From NCBI GenBank assembly GCA_902492205.1, contig CABUKU010000005.1:1-64000 (forward strand): a DNA stretch of 64,000 bases. Reading direction: 5' to 3'. The notes below the pieces were generated by a model. That model worked only from the letters and a program-made list of their open reading frames with translations, made no database searches and was not told where the DNA came from. The stretch comes from an uncultured Bacteroides sp. (GTDB lineage Bacteria > Bacteroidota > Bacteroidia > Bacteroidales > Bacteroidaceae). The position numbers were made by a program, and so were the translations under genes. Of this stretch, positions 1 to 7,266 are shown piece by piece. Every line of letters begins with the position of its first letter. Position 1 is the stretch's first letter.

Positions 1-55
1 CCAGCGACCACACGCCCCCCAGACGCGTACTCTAACCGGGCTGAGCTACACCCCG
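1..55 (-). tRNA. tRNA-Pro (anticodon GGG), 3' part missing
   Basis: Read on the minus strand, the gene starts with CGGGGTG at position 55. It shows a D arm with GCTC and GAGT, and an anticodon stem CGCGT/GCGTG around the loop CTGGGGG, which puts GGG (Pro) at the anticodon. The window ends within the variable/T region, so the T arm and acceptor 3' strand lie outside. The assignment rests on the D and anticodon arms only. Confidence 0.85.
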
Positions 56-125
56 AATTGCGGATGCAAAGGTATATCTTTATGTGAAAATAACAAAGAT
101 TTCTGCTAGTTTTTTATTCAAATCT

Positions 126-1190
126 TTATCCCATACATTCGCGATAGAAGTCGAACATATCAAAAATTTCCTCTTTGGTGGCAGTTTGGTTTATTTGCAC
201 ATCGCCTATTTCTTTTAATAGAGTGAAATTGATGATTCCCGAAGTGTTCTTTTTATCGTGAAGCATAAATTCATAAAGACGCTCATATTTGTGGCAATCA
301 AATGCAAATGTGCCGTAGTTCTCTTTGATGAATTGGATGGTTTGCCTTAACTTATCTTTCGGGAAACCGGCTTTCAGGTGTGAAAGATAAAGTTCACAAA
401 CAACTCCCCATGCCACGGCATAGCCATGAAGAACAGGACGATTCTCGGCTAGTGCAAGACTTTCGAAAGCATGGCCTACGGTGTGTCCCAGATTCAAGGC
501 TTTGCGAATACCCTGTTCGCGGGGATCTTTTTCAACAATATCCTCTTTTATTTGAACCGACTTCCCTACAAGGTTTTTGAGGGCTGCGTAATCAATCTCG
601 CTCGTGTTGAAATTAAGAAGTTCCGCCCAATGTTCTGCTGTGCTGATAAGCCCGTGCTTTAACATTTCTGCGTAGCCGGAAAAGAAGTTTTCGGCATCAA
701 GAGTTTTTAGAAACTCTGTTTCGATGAGAACACTGTTTGCCGGAGCGAACACTCCGATTTCATTCTTCAATCCGTTGAAGTTGATGCCTGTCTTTCCACC
801 TACCGAGGCATCGACCATTGCAAGCAAAGTAGTGGGGATGTTGATGTAATTGATGCCTCTTTTGAAAGTGGAAGCAGCAAAACCACCCAAGTCGGTAACC
901 ATGCCACCGCCAAGATTAATAAGTAACGAGTGTCGTGTTCCTCCTTTTTGACTAAGCTCCGTCCATACGTTTGCTAAAGTTTCCAATGTTTTGTGCGTGT
1001 CACTGGCACCGATTGTTATAATGATTGCCTGTTGCAGTTCACTCACTTCATTAAGTATAGGCAGACATAACCTGTGGGTATGTTCGTCGGTCAGGATGAA
1101 AAGTTTATCGAAAGGAGATTTACTCATTGCCATAGCAAGACTTTCTTTCAGGTCTTTGCAGATAATCACTTCTTGTTTGCTCATATTCAA
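126..1190 (-). CDS. aroB: 3-dehydroquinate synthase
   Basis: Converts DAHP (3-deoxy-D-arabino-heptulosonate 7-phosphate) to 3-dehydroquinate, the second step of the shikimate pathway; a cytosolic, NAD- and metal-dependent enzyme. At 354 aa it has normal length. Visible signatures are the NAD-binding GGGMVTDLGG near residues 94-103, the IPTTLLAMVDASVGGKTGIN segment near 118-137, E175 in GYAEMLKHG, and LNLGHTVGHAFE near 232-243 followed by LHGYAVAWG (H255). These cover the expected Zn ligands and active-site Lys/His residues. It is transcribed alone on the minus strand, with a TAAGTTTG -7 box just upstream (1205-1212). Confidence is high because all family motifs are intact. Confidence 0.97.
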   Translation of the reverse strand: MNMSKQEVIICKDLKESLAMAMSKSPFDKLFILTDEHTHRLCLPILNEVSELQQAIIITIGASDTHKTLETLANVWTELSQKGGTRHSLLINLGGGMVTDLGGFAASTFKRGINYINIPTTLLAMVDASVGGKTGINFNGLKNEIGVFAPANSVLIETEFLKTLDAENFFSGYAEMLKHGLISTAEHWAELLNFNTSEIDYAALKNLVGKSVQIKEDIVEKDPREQGIRKALNLGHTVGHAFESLALAENRPVLHGYAVAWGVVCELYLSHLKAGFPKDKLRQTIQFIKENYGTFAFDCHKYERLYEFMLHDKKNTSGIINFTLLKEIGDVQINQTATKEEIFDMFDFYRECMG

Positions 1191-1204
1191 CTACATTTGT
1201 GCTG

Positions 1205-1212
1205 CAAACTTA
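1205..1212 (-). promoter_or_regulatory. -7 promoter box of aroB
   Basis: The minus strand reads TAAGTTTG followed by C, matching the Bacteroides -7 consensus TAnnTTTG, about 15-22 bp ahead of the aroB start. A TTTGG stretch further upstream could be the -33 element. Confidence 0.6.
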
Positions 1213-1264
1213 CGCTAAAAACATAAAAAAGCCAAACGATAGCTCTTAATTACCTACAAATAAT

Positions 1265-1272
1265 TACCTTTG
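1265..1272 (+). promoter_or_regulatory. -7 promoter box of the 134-aa membrane protein gene
   Basis: TACCTTTG matches TAnnTTTG exactly and lies 24 bp before the ATG at 1297. No clear -33 TTTG is seen. Confidence 0.55.
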
Positions 1273-1296
1273 TGAGCATTAAAAAAGTAAAAACAC

Positions 1297-1701
1297 ATGA
1301 AAGCACTGTTGCCTGTATACTGCCGCATACTTGGTTATGCCATTTTGTTACTGTCTATTTTTGTTCCCTTCGGATTAGTGATGTATGGCATGATAACCGA
1401 TGCCAATCTCCTTTTATATAAAGAAGTAATCAAGCTTTTTATGATTGTCGGTTTGTTGATGGTGTTGTTGGCATACACTAAGAATGAGAATGAGGAAACT
1501 GAAAAGATAAGAATTAAAGCCATGCGGAATGCTTTGTGGTTGACAATTGCTTATGTCCTGATCAGCATGTTGGTGCGGCTTTACAATGGAAATATTTCTT
1601 CTCCCGACACTTCTTCTTTTATTATTTTTATGGCAATAAATGTTATCTGCCTTGAATACGGCATTAAAAAAGCTAAAATAGATAAGTTTTTTAAAAGATA
1701 A
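1297..1701 (+). CDS. Small integral membrane protein of unknown function
   Basis: This 134-aa protein is mostly hydrophobic. It has about four predicted membrane segments (residues ~8-30, ~42-60, ~78-98 and ~105-122), separated by a charged loop near residues 61-75 (KNENEETEKIRIKAMR) and ending in a basic tail (KKAKIDKFFKR). The basic tail suggests a cytoplasmic C-terminus. I do not recognise a family or any catalytic motif. It is preceded by its own TACCTTTG promoter box and followed, 68 bp on, by a large outer-membrane protein gene on the same strand. That makes co-transcription possible but not shown. Confidence 0.75.
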   Translation: MKALLPVYCRILGYAILLLSIFVPFGLVMYGMITDANLLLYKEVIKLFMIVGLLMVLLAYTKNENEETEKIRIKAMRNALWLTIAYVLISMLVRLYNGNISSPDTSSFIIFMAINVICLEYGIKKAKIDKFFKR

Positions 1702-1726
1702 TTTTGTTATAGATTAAACCTTTTAA

Positions 1727-1762
1727 CGAATCAAGTGTCAAACATTCAACACTTATAATTCG
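1727..1762 (+). promoter_or_regulatory. Inverted repeat immediately upstream of the outer-membrane protein gene
   Basis: Nested inverted repeats CGAAT...ATTCG and AAGTGT...ACACTT enclose a 10-nt loop. The right arm ends 7 bp before the ATG at 1770. In RNA this would form a hairpin close to the start codon; in DNA it could be an operator. No U-run follows, so it is not a simple terminator. Confidence 0.4.
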
Positions 1763-1769
1763 TCTGTTA

Positions 1770-4691
1770 ATGAAAAAGATTTTAGCTCTGGCTGCTATAT
1801 TAGTGGGAATTAATGTAAATGCCTCTTACGCTCAGAATAATCACGGATCGATATCCGGTAATATTATTGATGGTGATACCAAAACTCCGGTGGAACAAGC
1901 CACTATCCAAGTACTTTCGCTTCCCGACAGTACTTATGTAACCGGAGTTGCAAGTTTAAGAAACGGGAACTTCACCATTCCTTCCATTAAATTCGGAAAA
2001 TATGTATTGAAAGTATCTTTCATCGGTTATCAACCTTCGTTTAAACCGGTGCAATTGAGTGCTGCACATCCCAGAGCTAATGCGGGACAGATTGTATTGG
2101 GTTCCGATGCCATAATGCTGGAGGAAGCTGTTGTCACGGCAGAAGCACCGCAGGTATCTGTTGTGGAAGATACATTGGTATATAACTCCACAGCTTATCG
2201 TACTCCCGAAGGTTCCATGTTGGAGGAGTTGGTAAAGAAGTTGCCGGGAGCTGAGATTGACGATGACGGTAATGTGAAGATTAACGGTAAGGATTTGAAG
2301 AAGATTATGGTCGATGGAAAAGAATTCTTTGGAGGTGATGTAAAAACCGGATTGAAGAACTTGCCTGTCGATATGATTGATAAGTTGAAAACTTATGATA
2401 AAAAATCCGATTTGGCACGTATAACCGGTATTGATGACGGTGAAGAGGAGACAGTGCTCGACCTGACGGTTAAGAAAGGTATGAATCAGGGTTGGTTTGG
2501 TAATGCCGATGGTGCAATAGGTACGGAAGACCGTTACTCCGGTAGAATGATGCTGAATCGCTTTGTAGATAATACCCAGTTCTCTGTTATAGGTTCTGCC
2601 AATAACGTGAACGACCAAGGGTTCTCCGGCGGTGGGGGCGGTGGTCCCCGTTGGAGGCAAATGAACGGATTGAATGCTAAAAAGATGGTTGGTGTGAACT
2701 TTGCTACTCAAACCTCTAAGTTGGAGTTGGGCGGTAGTGCACGTTACAATTACAGCGGATCGGATGTAGGTAATATCAATTCGTCGGAACGTTTCTTGCA
2801 AAGTGGAAATTCATTTTCTAACTCGAATAGCAATAACCGTAATAAAGGAATTGATTTTAATGCGGATTTTCGTTTGGAATGGAAACCGGACTCAATGACA
2901 AATATCATTTTCCGCCCTAATGTGTCCTATGGCAAGACTGATAAGAAATCTTTCTCTGAATCCGGAACATTTAATAGCGATCCTTATGATTTAGTTAGCA
3001 ATCCGAATCTGTATTTGAGCTTGAAAGAGCTGGAGGAGGAAAATGATCCATTAAAAGATATTCGTGTAAATACTACAAACAGTAATTCCCTTTCTAAAGG
3101 CAAAAATGTTTCTGCCGACGGAACGTTGCAGGTTAACCGTAAATTGAACTCATACGGAAGAAATATCACTTTCCGGGGTAAATTCGGGTATGGGGATAAT
3201 GACAATGACCAATATGCTCAATCTTTGACACATTATTATCAGTTGAAAAGCTATTTGGGTAATGATTCTATATTGAAGCGCGATCAATACATTGCAACAC
3301 CTACTCATAATTATAATTATGCTGCTCAGGTTACTTATAGCGAACCTCTTACAAGAAATACTTTCCTGCAATTCAGCTATCAGTTCCAATATAAATATAG
3401 TAAAAGTGATAAAAGCACCTATGATTTGTTGAATCAGGATTGGGAGTTAGGTGGAGATTTACCGGCAGGATATGAAAGCCATAAAGTGGACAGCTTAAGT
3501 AAAAATGCTGAGTATCACTATTATAACCACGATATTTCAACAAGCTTGAGATTCATTCGTGAGAAATATCAATTGAGTGTAGGGATGTCTTTCCAACCGC
3601 AGAACTCCAAACTTTCTTATAAGAAAGGTGATTATACGGTAGATACGACAAGGGCTGTATTTAATGTTGCGCCGAATATTGACTTCCGTTATCGTTTTTC
3701 AAAGGTGAGCCAGTTGCGTTTTTCTTATCGTGGACGTAGCAGCCAACCAAGTATGGAAAACTTGTTACCGATTGTTGATAACTCCAATCCCTTGAATATC
3801 CGTGTAGGTAATCCCGGTTTGAAACCTTCTTTCTCTCATTCGATGAGAATGTTTTATAATACTTATAATCCGGAGAAGCAACGGGGTATTATGGCACATG
3901 CCAACTTTACTTTAAATCAGAATAGCATAACAAATACTACCCGTTATAATGAAGAAACCGGTGGTTTGATTACCCAGCCTGATAATATTAATGGTAACTG
4001 GAATGCCTTTGCCATGTTTGGATTTAATACGGCACTGAGAAATAAGAAGTTTACTATTAATTCTTTCTCACGTGCAAACTATAATAATAATGTTGCTTTG
4101 CTGTATAACAATGATACAAAAACGAATGATAAAAATAAAACTACGGGCTTGACTGTTGCCGAAAATTTGAACGGTGCTTATCGTAATGATTGGTTCGAGT
4201 TGGCTTTGAATGGAGCTATTGAGTATACTTCGGAACGTAATCAATTACGTCCTGAAAGTAATCAGCAACCTTATACATTCTCTTATGGAGCAAGTACACA
4301 GGTTATGTTTCCGTGGCAGATGACCTTATCAACGAATATTTCGAATAACAACCGTCGCGGGTATCGTGATGCGAGTATGAACCGCAGCGAATTGATTTGG
4401 AATGCACAGCTGGCACAGAACTTATTGAAAGGTTCGGCAACTGTTAGTTTGGAATTATATGATATACTGAAGCAACAGACTAATATTTCCCGTTCGTTGA
4501 CAGCAGATATGCGTTCGGTATCCGAATATAACGGTGTGACTAGTTATTGCATGTTGCACTTCATTTACCGTTTGAATGTTTTTGGAAACAAAGAAGCCCG
4601 TCAAGGAATGAAGGGTGGCAGACCTGATGGTCCCGGTGGTTTTCCTGCAAGAAGAGGTTTTGGCGGTGGTCACGGACGAGGCGGATGGTAA
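1770..4691 (+). CDS. Outer-membrane beta-barrel protein with CarboxypepD_reg-like N-terminus (TonB-receptor-like)
   Basis: 973 aa with a signal peptide ending near ASYAQ (residue 22). A CarboxypepD_reg-like beta-sandwich follows at about 25-110, then a plug-like region (~150-240, with GKDLKKIMVDGKEFFGGDV) and a long C-terminal beta-barrel rich in aromatic/Asn strands, as in the 'outer membrane protein beta-barrel family' (OMP_b-brl_3). Members sit in the outer membrane. Substrate is unknown, and no SusD-like partner gene is adjacent. Oddities are a Gly run of seven near residue 287-293 and a Gly/Arg/Pro-rich tail over the last ~30 residues (KGGRPDGPGGFPARRGFGGG and on to GRGGW) beyond the expected final barrel strand. 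The start is set by the signal peptide and by the absence of an earlier in-frame leader. Confidence 0.85.
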   Translation: MKKILALAAILVGINVNASYAQNNHGSISGNIIDGDTKTPVEQATIQVLSLPDSTYVTGVASLRNGNFTIPSIKFGKYVLKVSFIGYQPSFKPVQLSAAHPRANAGQIVLGSDAIMLEEAVVTAEAPQVSVVEDTLVYNSTAYRTPEGSMLEELVKKLPGAEIDDDGNVKINGKDLKKIMVDGKEFFGGDVKTGLKNLPVDMIDKLKTYDKKSDLARITGIDDGEEETVLDLTVKKGMNQGWFGNADGAIGTEDRYSGRMMLNRFVDNTQFSVIGSANNVNDQGFSGGGGGGPRWRQMNGLNAKKMVGVNFATQTSKLELGGSARYNYSGSDVGNINSSERFLQSGNSFSNSNSNNRNKGIDFNADFRLEWKPDSMTNIIFRPNVSYGKTDKKSFSESGTFNSDPYDLVSNPNLYLSLKELEEENDPLKDIRVNTTNSNSLSKGKNVSADGTLQVNRKLNSYGRNITFRGKFGYGDNDNDQYAQSLTHYYQLKSYLGNDSILKRDQYIATPTHNYNYAAQVTYSEPLTRNTFLQFSYQFQYKYSKSDKSTYDLLNQDWELGGDLPAGYESHKVDSLSKNAEYHYYNHDISTSLRFIREKYQLSVGMSFQPQNSKLSYKKGDYTVDTTRAVFNVAPNIDFRYRFSKVSQLRFSYRGRSSQPSMENLLPIVDNSNPLNIRVGNPGLKPSFSHSMRMFYNTYNPEKQRGIMAHANFTLNQNSITNTTRYNEETGGLITQPDNINGNWNAFAMFGFNTALRNKKFTINSFSRANYNNNVALLYNNDTKTNDKNKTTGLTVAENLNGAYRNDWFELALNGAIEYTSERNQLRPESNQQPYTFSYGASTQVMFPWQMTLSTNISNNNRRGYRDASMNRSELIWNAQLAQNLLKGSATVSLELYDILKQQTNISRSLTADMRSVSEYNGVTSYCMLHFIYRLNVFGNKEARQGMKGGRPDGPGGFPARRGFGGGHGRGGW

Positions 4692-4773
4692 AACTTCCAT
4701 TCTTTTAGCGGTAAAATAAAGAATTTTGTGTATGTTTGTTGTTCTTATAGGGAGAACAACAAATTATACTGCA

Positions 4774-6213
4774 ATGATTGAGTGGAATGGATTACTAAAT
4801 CAAATAGCAACAATAGCTTTCGATACATTGTATTTTGGTGCGATTATCGGAACAATCATTGTAGTGATACTTGACAATCGGAACCCTGTCAAGACAATGG
4901 CATGGATTCTCGTTCTTACTTTCCTTCCTTTTGTTGGTCTTGTATTCTATTTCTTCTTCGGGCGTACTACACGCAGGGAACGTATTATCAGTAAAAAAAG
5001 TTATAACCGCCTGATGAAGAAACCTACGGCAGAGTTCGTGGCACAAGAAGCATTTGAGATTCCTGCTGCACAATACTCTTTGATTCAACTTTTCCGGAAC
5101 ACTAACCAATCCCTTCTTTTTGAAGGAAATAAGATTGATATATATACCGATGGATTGTCCAAATTGGAGGCTCTTATCAAAGCGTTATATAAAGCGAAAC
5201 ATCATATTCATCTGGAATATTACATTTTTGAAGATGATGCTGTGGGACGTCTGGTTCGCGATATACTGATAGACAAAGCAAAAGAAGGTGTTCAGATTCG
5301 GTTATTGTATGATGATGTGGGCTGTTGGCATGTTCGTCACTCGTTTTATGAAGAGATGCGTGATGCCGGAATTGAAGTCCGAAGCTTTCTCAAGGTACGT
5401 TTTCCGTTATTTACAAGTAAAGTAAATTACCGTAACCACAGGAAGATTGCCGTAGTAGATGGGATAGTAGGCTTTCTTGGTGGAATGAATATTGCAGAAC
5501 GTTATATTCGCGGCTTTTCATGGGGTATCTGGAGAGATACTCATATCAGCATAGAAGGGAAAGCAGTCTATGGTTTACAGACAGCCTTTCTTCTCGACTG
5601 GTATTTTGTAGACCAAACATTGATTACTTCTGCTAAATATTTCCCACCTATGGAGTTGAAAGGAGTGTCTCTTGCACAGATAGTGACTTCGGACCCTGTG
5701 GGAGAGTGGAAGGAAATTATGCAAGGGCTGACTCTCGCAATAAATAATGCCAAACGTTATTTCTATATACAAACTCCCTATTTTCTTCCTACCGAACCGA
5801 TTCTTGCTGCTTTGCAAACGGCTGCTTTGGCAGGTATCGACATAAGGATTATGTTGCCGGAACATGCCGATAACCGGATCACTCATTTAGGCTCACGTTC
5901 TTATCTGAAAGATATTATGAAAGCGGGAGTAAAGGTGTACTTTTATAGAAAAGGTTTCTTGCATTCCAAGCTGATGGTTTCGGATGATGTTCTATCCACT
6001 GTGGGTTCTACGAATATGGATTTCCGTAGCTTTGAACATAATTTCGAAGTAAATGCTTTCATGTATGACGAAGATACTGCCCTCAGAATGAAGGAAATAT
6101 TCTTGCGCGACCAAAAAGAAGCTACGCTTATTCCATTGAAAGTATGGATTAAACGTCCGTTGCGTCAGAAGGCTATGGAATCCGTGGTTCGTTTGCTTGC
6201 TCCGTTATTATAA
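4774..6213 (+). CDS. cls: Cardiolipin synthase (phospholipase D family)
   Basis: Joins two phosphatidylglycerol molecules into cardiolipin at the inner membrane. Two N-terminal membrane helices (~residues 10-35 and ~43-62) precede two PLD domains. Each carries an HKD motif: HRKIAVVD near residue 222 and HSKLMVSD near residue 397, each followed by GGMN or GSTN as expected. An upstream in-frame ATG at 4726 would add 16 residues (MCMFVV...). I prefer the ATG at 4774 (MIEWNG), which gives 479 aa and a normal family N-terminus. The gene is 4 bp from the convergent rsmD stop, so the two transcripts must overlap at their ends. Confidence 0.93.
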   Translation: MIEWNGLLNQIATIAFDTLYFGAIIGTIIVVILDNRNPVKTMAWILVLTFLPFVGLVFYFFFGRTTRRERIISKKSYNRLMKKPTAEFVAQEAFEIPAAQYSLIQLFRNTNQSLLFEGNKIDIYTDGLSKLEALIKALYKAKHHIHLEYYIFEDDAVGRLVRDILIDKAKEGVQIRLLYDDVGCWHVRHSFYEEMRDAGIEVRSFLKVRFPLFTSKVNYRNHRKIAVVDGIVGFLGGMNIAERYIRGFSWGIWRDTHISIEGKAVYGLQTAFLLDWYFVDQTLITSAKYFPPMELKGVSLAQIVTSDPVGEWKEIMQGLTLAINNAKRYFYIQTPYFLPTEPILAALQTAALAGIDIRIMLPEHADNRITHLGSRSYLKDIMKAGVKVYFYRKGFLHSKLMVSDDVLSTVGSTNMDFRSFEHNFEVNAFMYDEDTALRMKEIFLRDQKEATLIPLKVWIKRPLRQKAMESVVRLLAPLL

Positions 6214-6216
6214 TTT

Positions 6217-6750
6217 TCAAACGAAAAAGGAGAAGTTGACACTTCCGTATTGTCTTTGCTCTACGAAGTGCGGATGTTCTTCAAAACTGTGGTCTTTGCC
6301 ATGTTCCAGAATGAACAAACCGTCTTCTTTTAATAATCCCTTTTCAAAGATAAGGTCAGGAATATTTTTTAAGTTGGCCAAAGCATAAGGAGGATCGGCA
6401 AAGATGAAGTCGAATTTTTCTCGGGTGGAGTCTATGAATTTAAAGACATCCCCTCTGATAGGTAGGCACTTGTCTGTCTTTACTTCCTGCATTACCTTGC
6501 AGATGAATGAATAATGTTGCGGATCTTTCTCAACAGAGATCACTTTGTCGCAACCCCGGGACACCAATTCGATACTGATGCTTCCGGTTCCGGCAAAAAG
6601 GTCAAGAGCGGTAAGTCCGTCTTCAAAGTCAATTCGGTTAGAAAGTACATTGAATAGGTTCTCTTTGGCAAAGTCTGTGGTAGGACGTGCTTTGAAGTTT
6701 TTGGGGACATCAAATCTTCTTCTCTTATATATTCCGCTGATTACTCGCAT
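6217..6750 (-). CDS. rsmD: 16S rRNA (guanine-N2-)-methyltransferase RsmD
   Basis: SAM-dependent enzyme that methylates G966 of 16S rRNA during 30S assembly. 177 aa, a normal length. The N-terminus MRVISGIYKRRRFDVPK is typical of the family. It is followed by the SAM-binding motif LDLFAGTGSISIEL (about residues 49-62) and the catalytic DPPY at 119-122 (FADPPYA). It has a textbook promoter at 6770-6800. In related genomes rsmD is commonly found beside a DUF3822 gene; here a receptor gene pair lies between them (see 6874-9579). Confidence 0.95.
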   Translation of the reverse strand: MRVISGIYKRRRFDVPKNFKARPTTDFAKENLFNVLSNRIDFEDGLTALDLFAGTGSISIELVSRGCDKVISVEKDPQHYSFICKVMQEVKTDKCLPIRGDVFKFIDSTREKFDFIFADPPYALANLKNIPDLIFEKGLLKEDGLFILEHGKDHSFEEHPHFVEQRQYGSVNFSFFV

Positions 6751-6769
6751 GGTTATTTTGTTTATAGAG

Positions 6770-6800
6770 CAAAGATATGTATTCTTTTTAAAACAGCAAA
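6770..6800 (-). promoter_or_regulatory. rsmD promoter, full -33/-7 match
   Basis: On the minus strand TTTG (6797-6800) is separated by exactly 19 bp from TATCTTTG (6770-6777). This matches the Bacteroides sigma-ABfr consensus TTTG-N19-TAnnTTTG, 20 bp ahead of the rsmD start. Confidence 0.85.
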
Positions 6801-6826
6801 AGATTTAAAATACCTTATATGTGGTA

Positions 6827-6857
6827 TTGTGTCTTTCATATATATCGAATATCTTTG
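6827..6857 (+). promoter_or_regulatory. Promoter of the His-rich protein/receptor pair
   Basis: TATCTTTG (6850-6857) has TTGTG (6827-6831) about 19 bp upstream. The box lies inside the longest possible reading frame, which begins at a GTG at 6829. Translation must therefore begin downstream, and this decides the start chosen for the next gene. Confidence 0.75.
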
Positions 6858-6873
6858 CGGAAAACGTGAATGT

Positions 6874-7224
6874 GTGAAACAATGTTTGGTTAAAATAGCA
6901 AAGTGGTTTCTGCCTGTACTTTTTATATCGTACATGGCCGGTATCACGTTGTTTACCCACTCACACGTTATTAATGGGGTGACTATTGTTCACTCGCATC
7001 CGTTTAAGAAAGGTATAGAGCACACTCATACCACAACCGAATTCCAGTTAATCCATATACTGTCTCAGGTTATTGCGGAAGATTGTGGGCTATCTCCTTT
7101 CAGTCTTACTCTGTTTCTTGTACTTATATGCGCAATCATATGTCCGCCTTCACGGAGGGGATATACATGGCTTCATTTGCGCATTCCTTCTCTTAGGGCG
7201 CCTCCCGTAAGAACTGTTTCATAG
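6874..7224 (+). CDS. Small His-rich membrane protein next to a TonB receptor
   Basis: About 116 aa, starting at the GTG at 6874 (VKQCLVKIAKW). The frame could extend to 6829, but the promoter -7 box lies inside that extension. One N-terminal membrane segment (LPVLFISYMAGITLF) is followed by a histidine-dense stretch with HSH, HSHPF and HTH, then a second hydrophobic segment (SLTLFLVLICAIICPP) and a basic tail containing LRAPP. The His clusters suggest transition-metal binding in the periplasm. The LRAPP end recalls the RGPP-type ends of small membrane proteins found beside copper receptors in proteobacteria. That resemblance is from memory, and the function is inferred. It is followed 42 bp later by the receptor gene, so an operon is likely. 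Confidence 0.7.
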   Translation: MKQCLVKIAKWFLPVLFISYMAGITLFTHSHVINGVTIVHSHPFKKGIEHTHTTTEFQLIHILSQVIAEDCGLSPFSLTLFLVLICAIICPPSRRGYTWLHLRIPSLRAPPVRTVS

Positions 7225-7266
7225 TGATACAGAAATAGATTTTACACAAATTATAAGAAAAACTTT

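Noticed and set aside
1956..2801. 281-aa open frame antisense to the outer-membrane protein gene
   Set aside because: It lies wholly within a well-supported gene, has no promoter or family resemblance, and its composition is that of a reversed beta-barrel coding frame.
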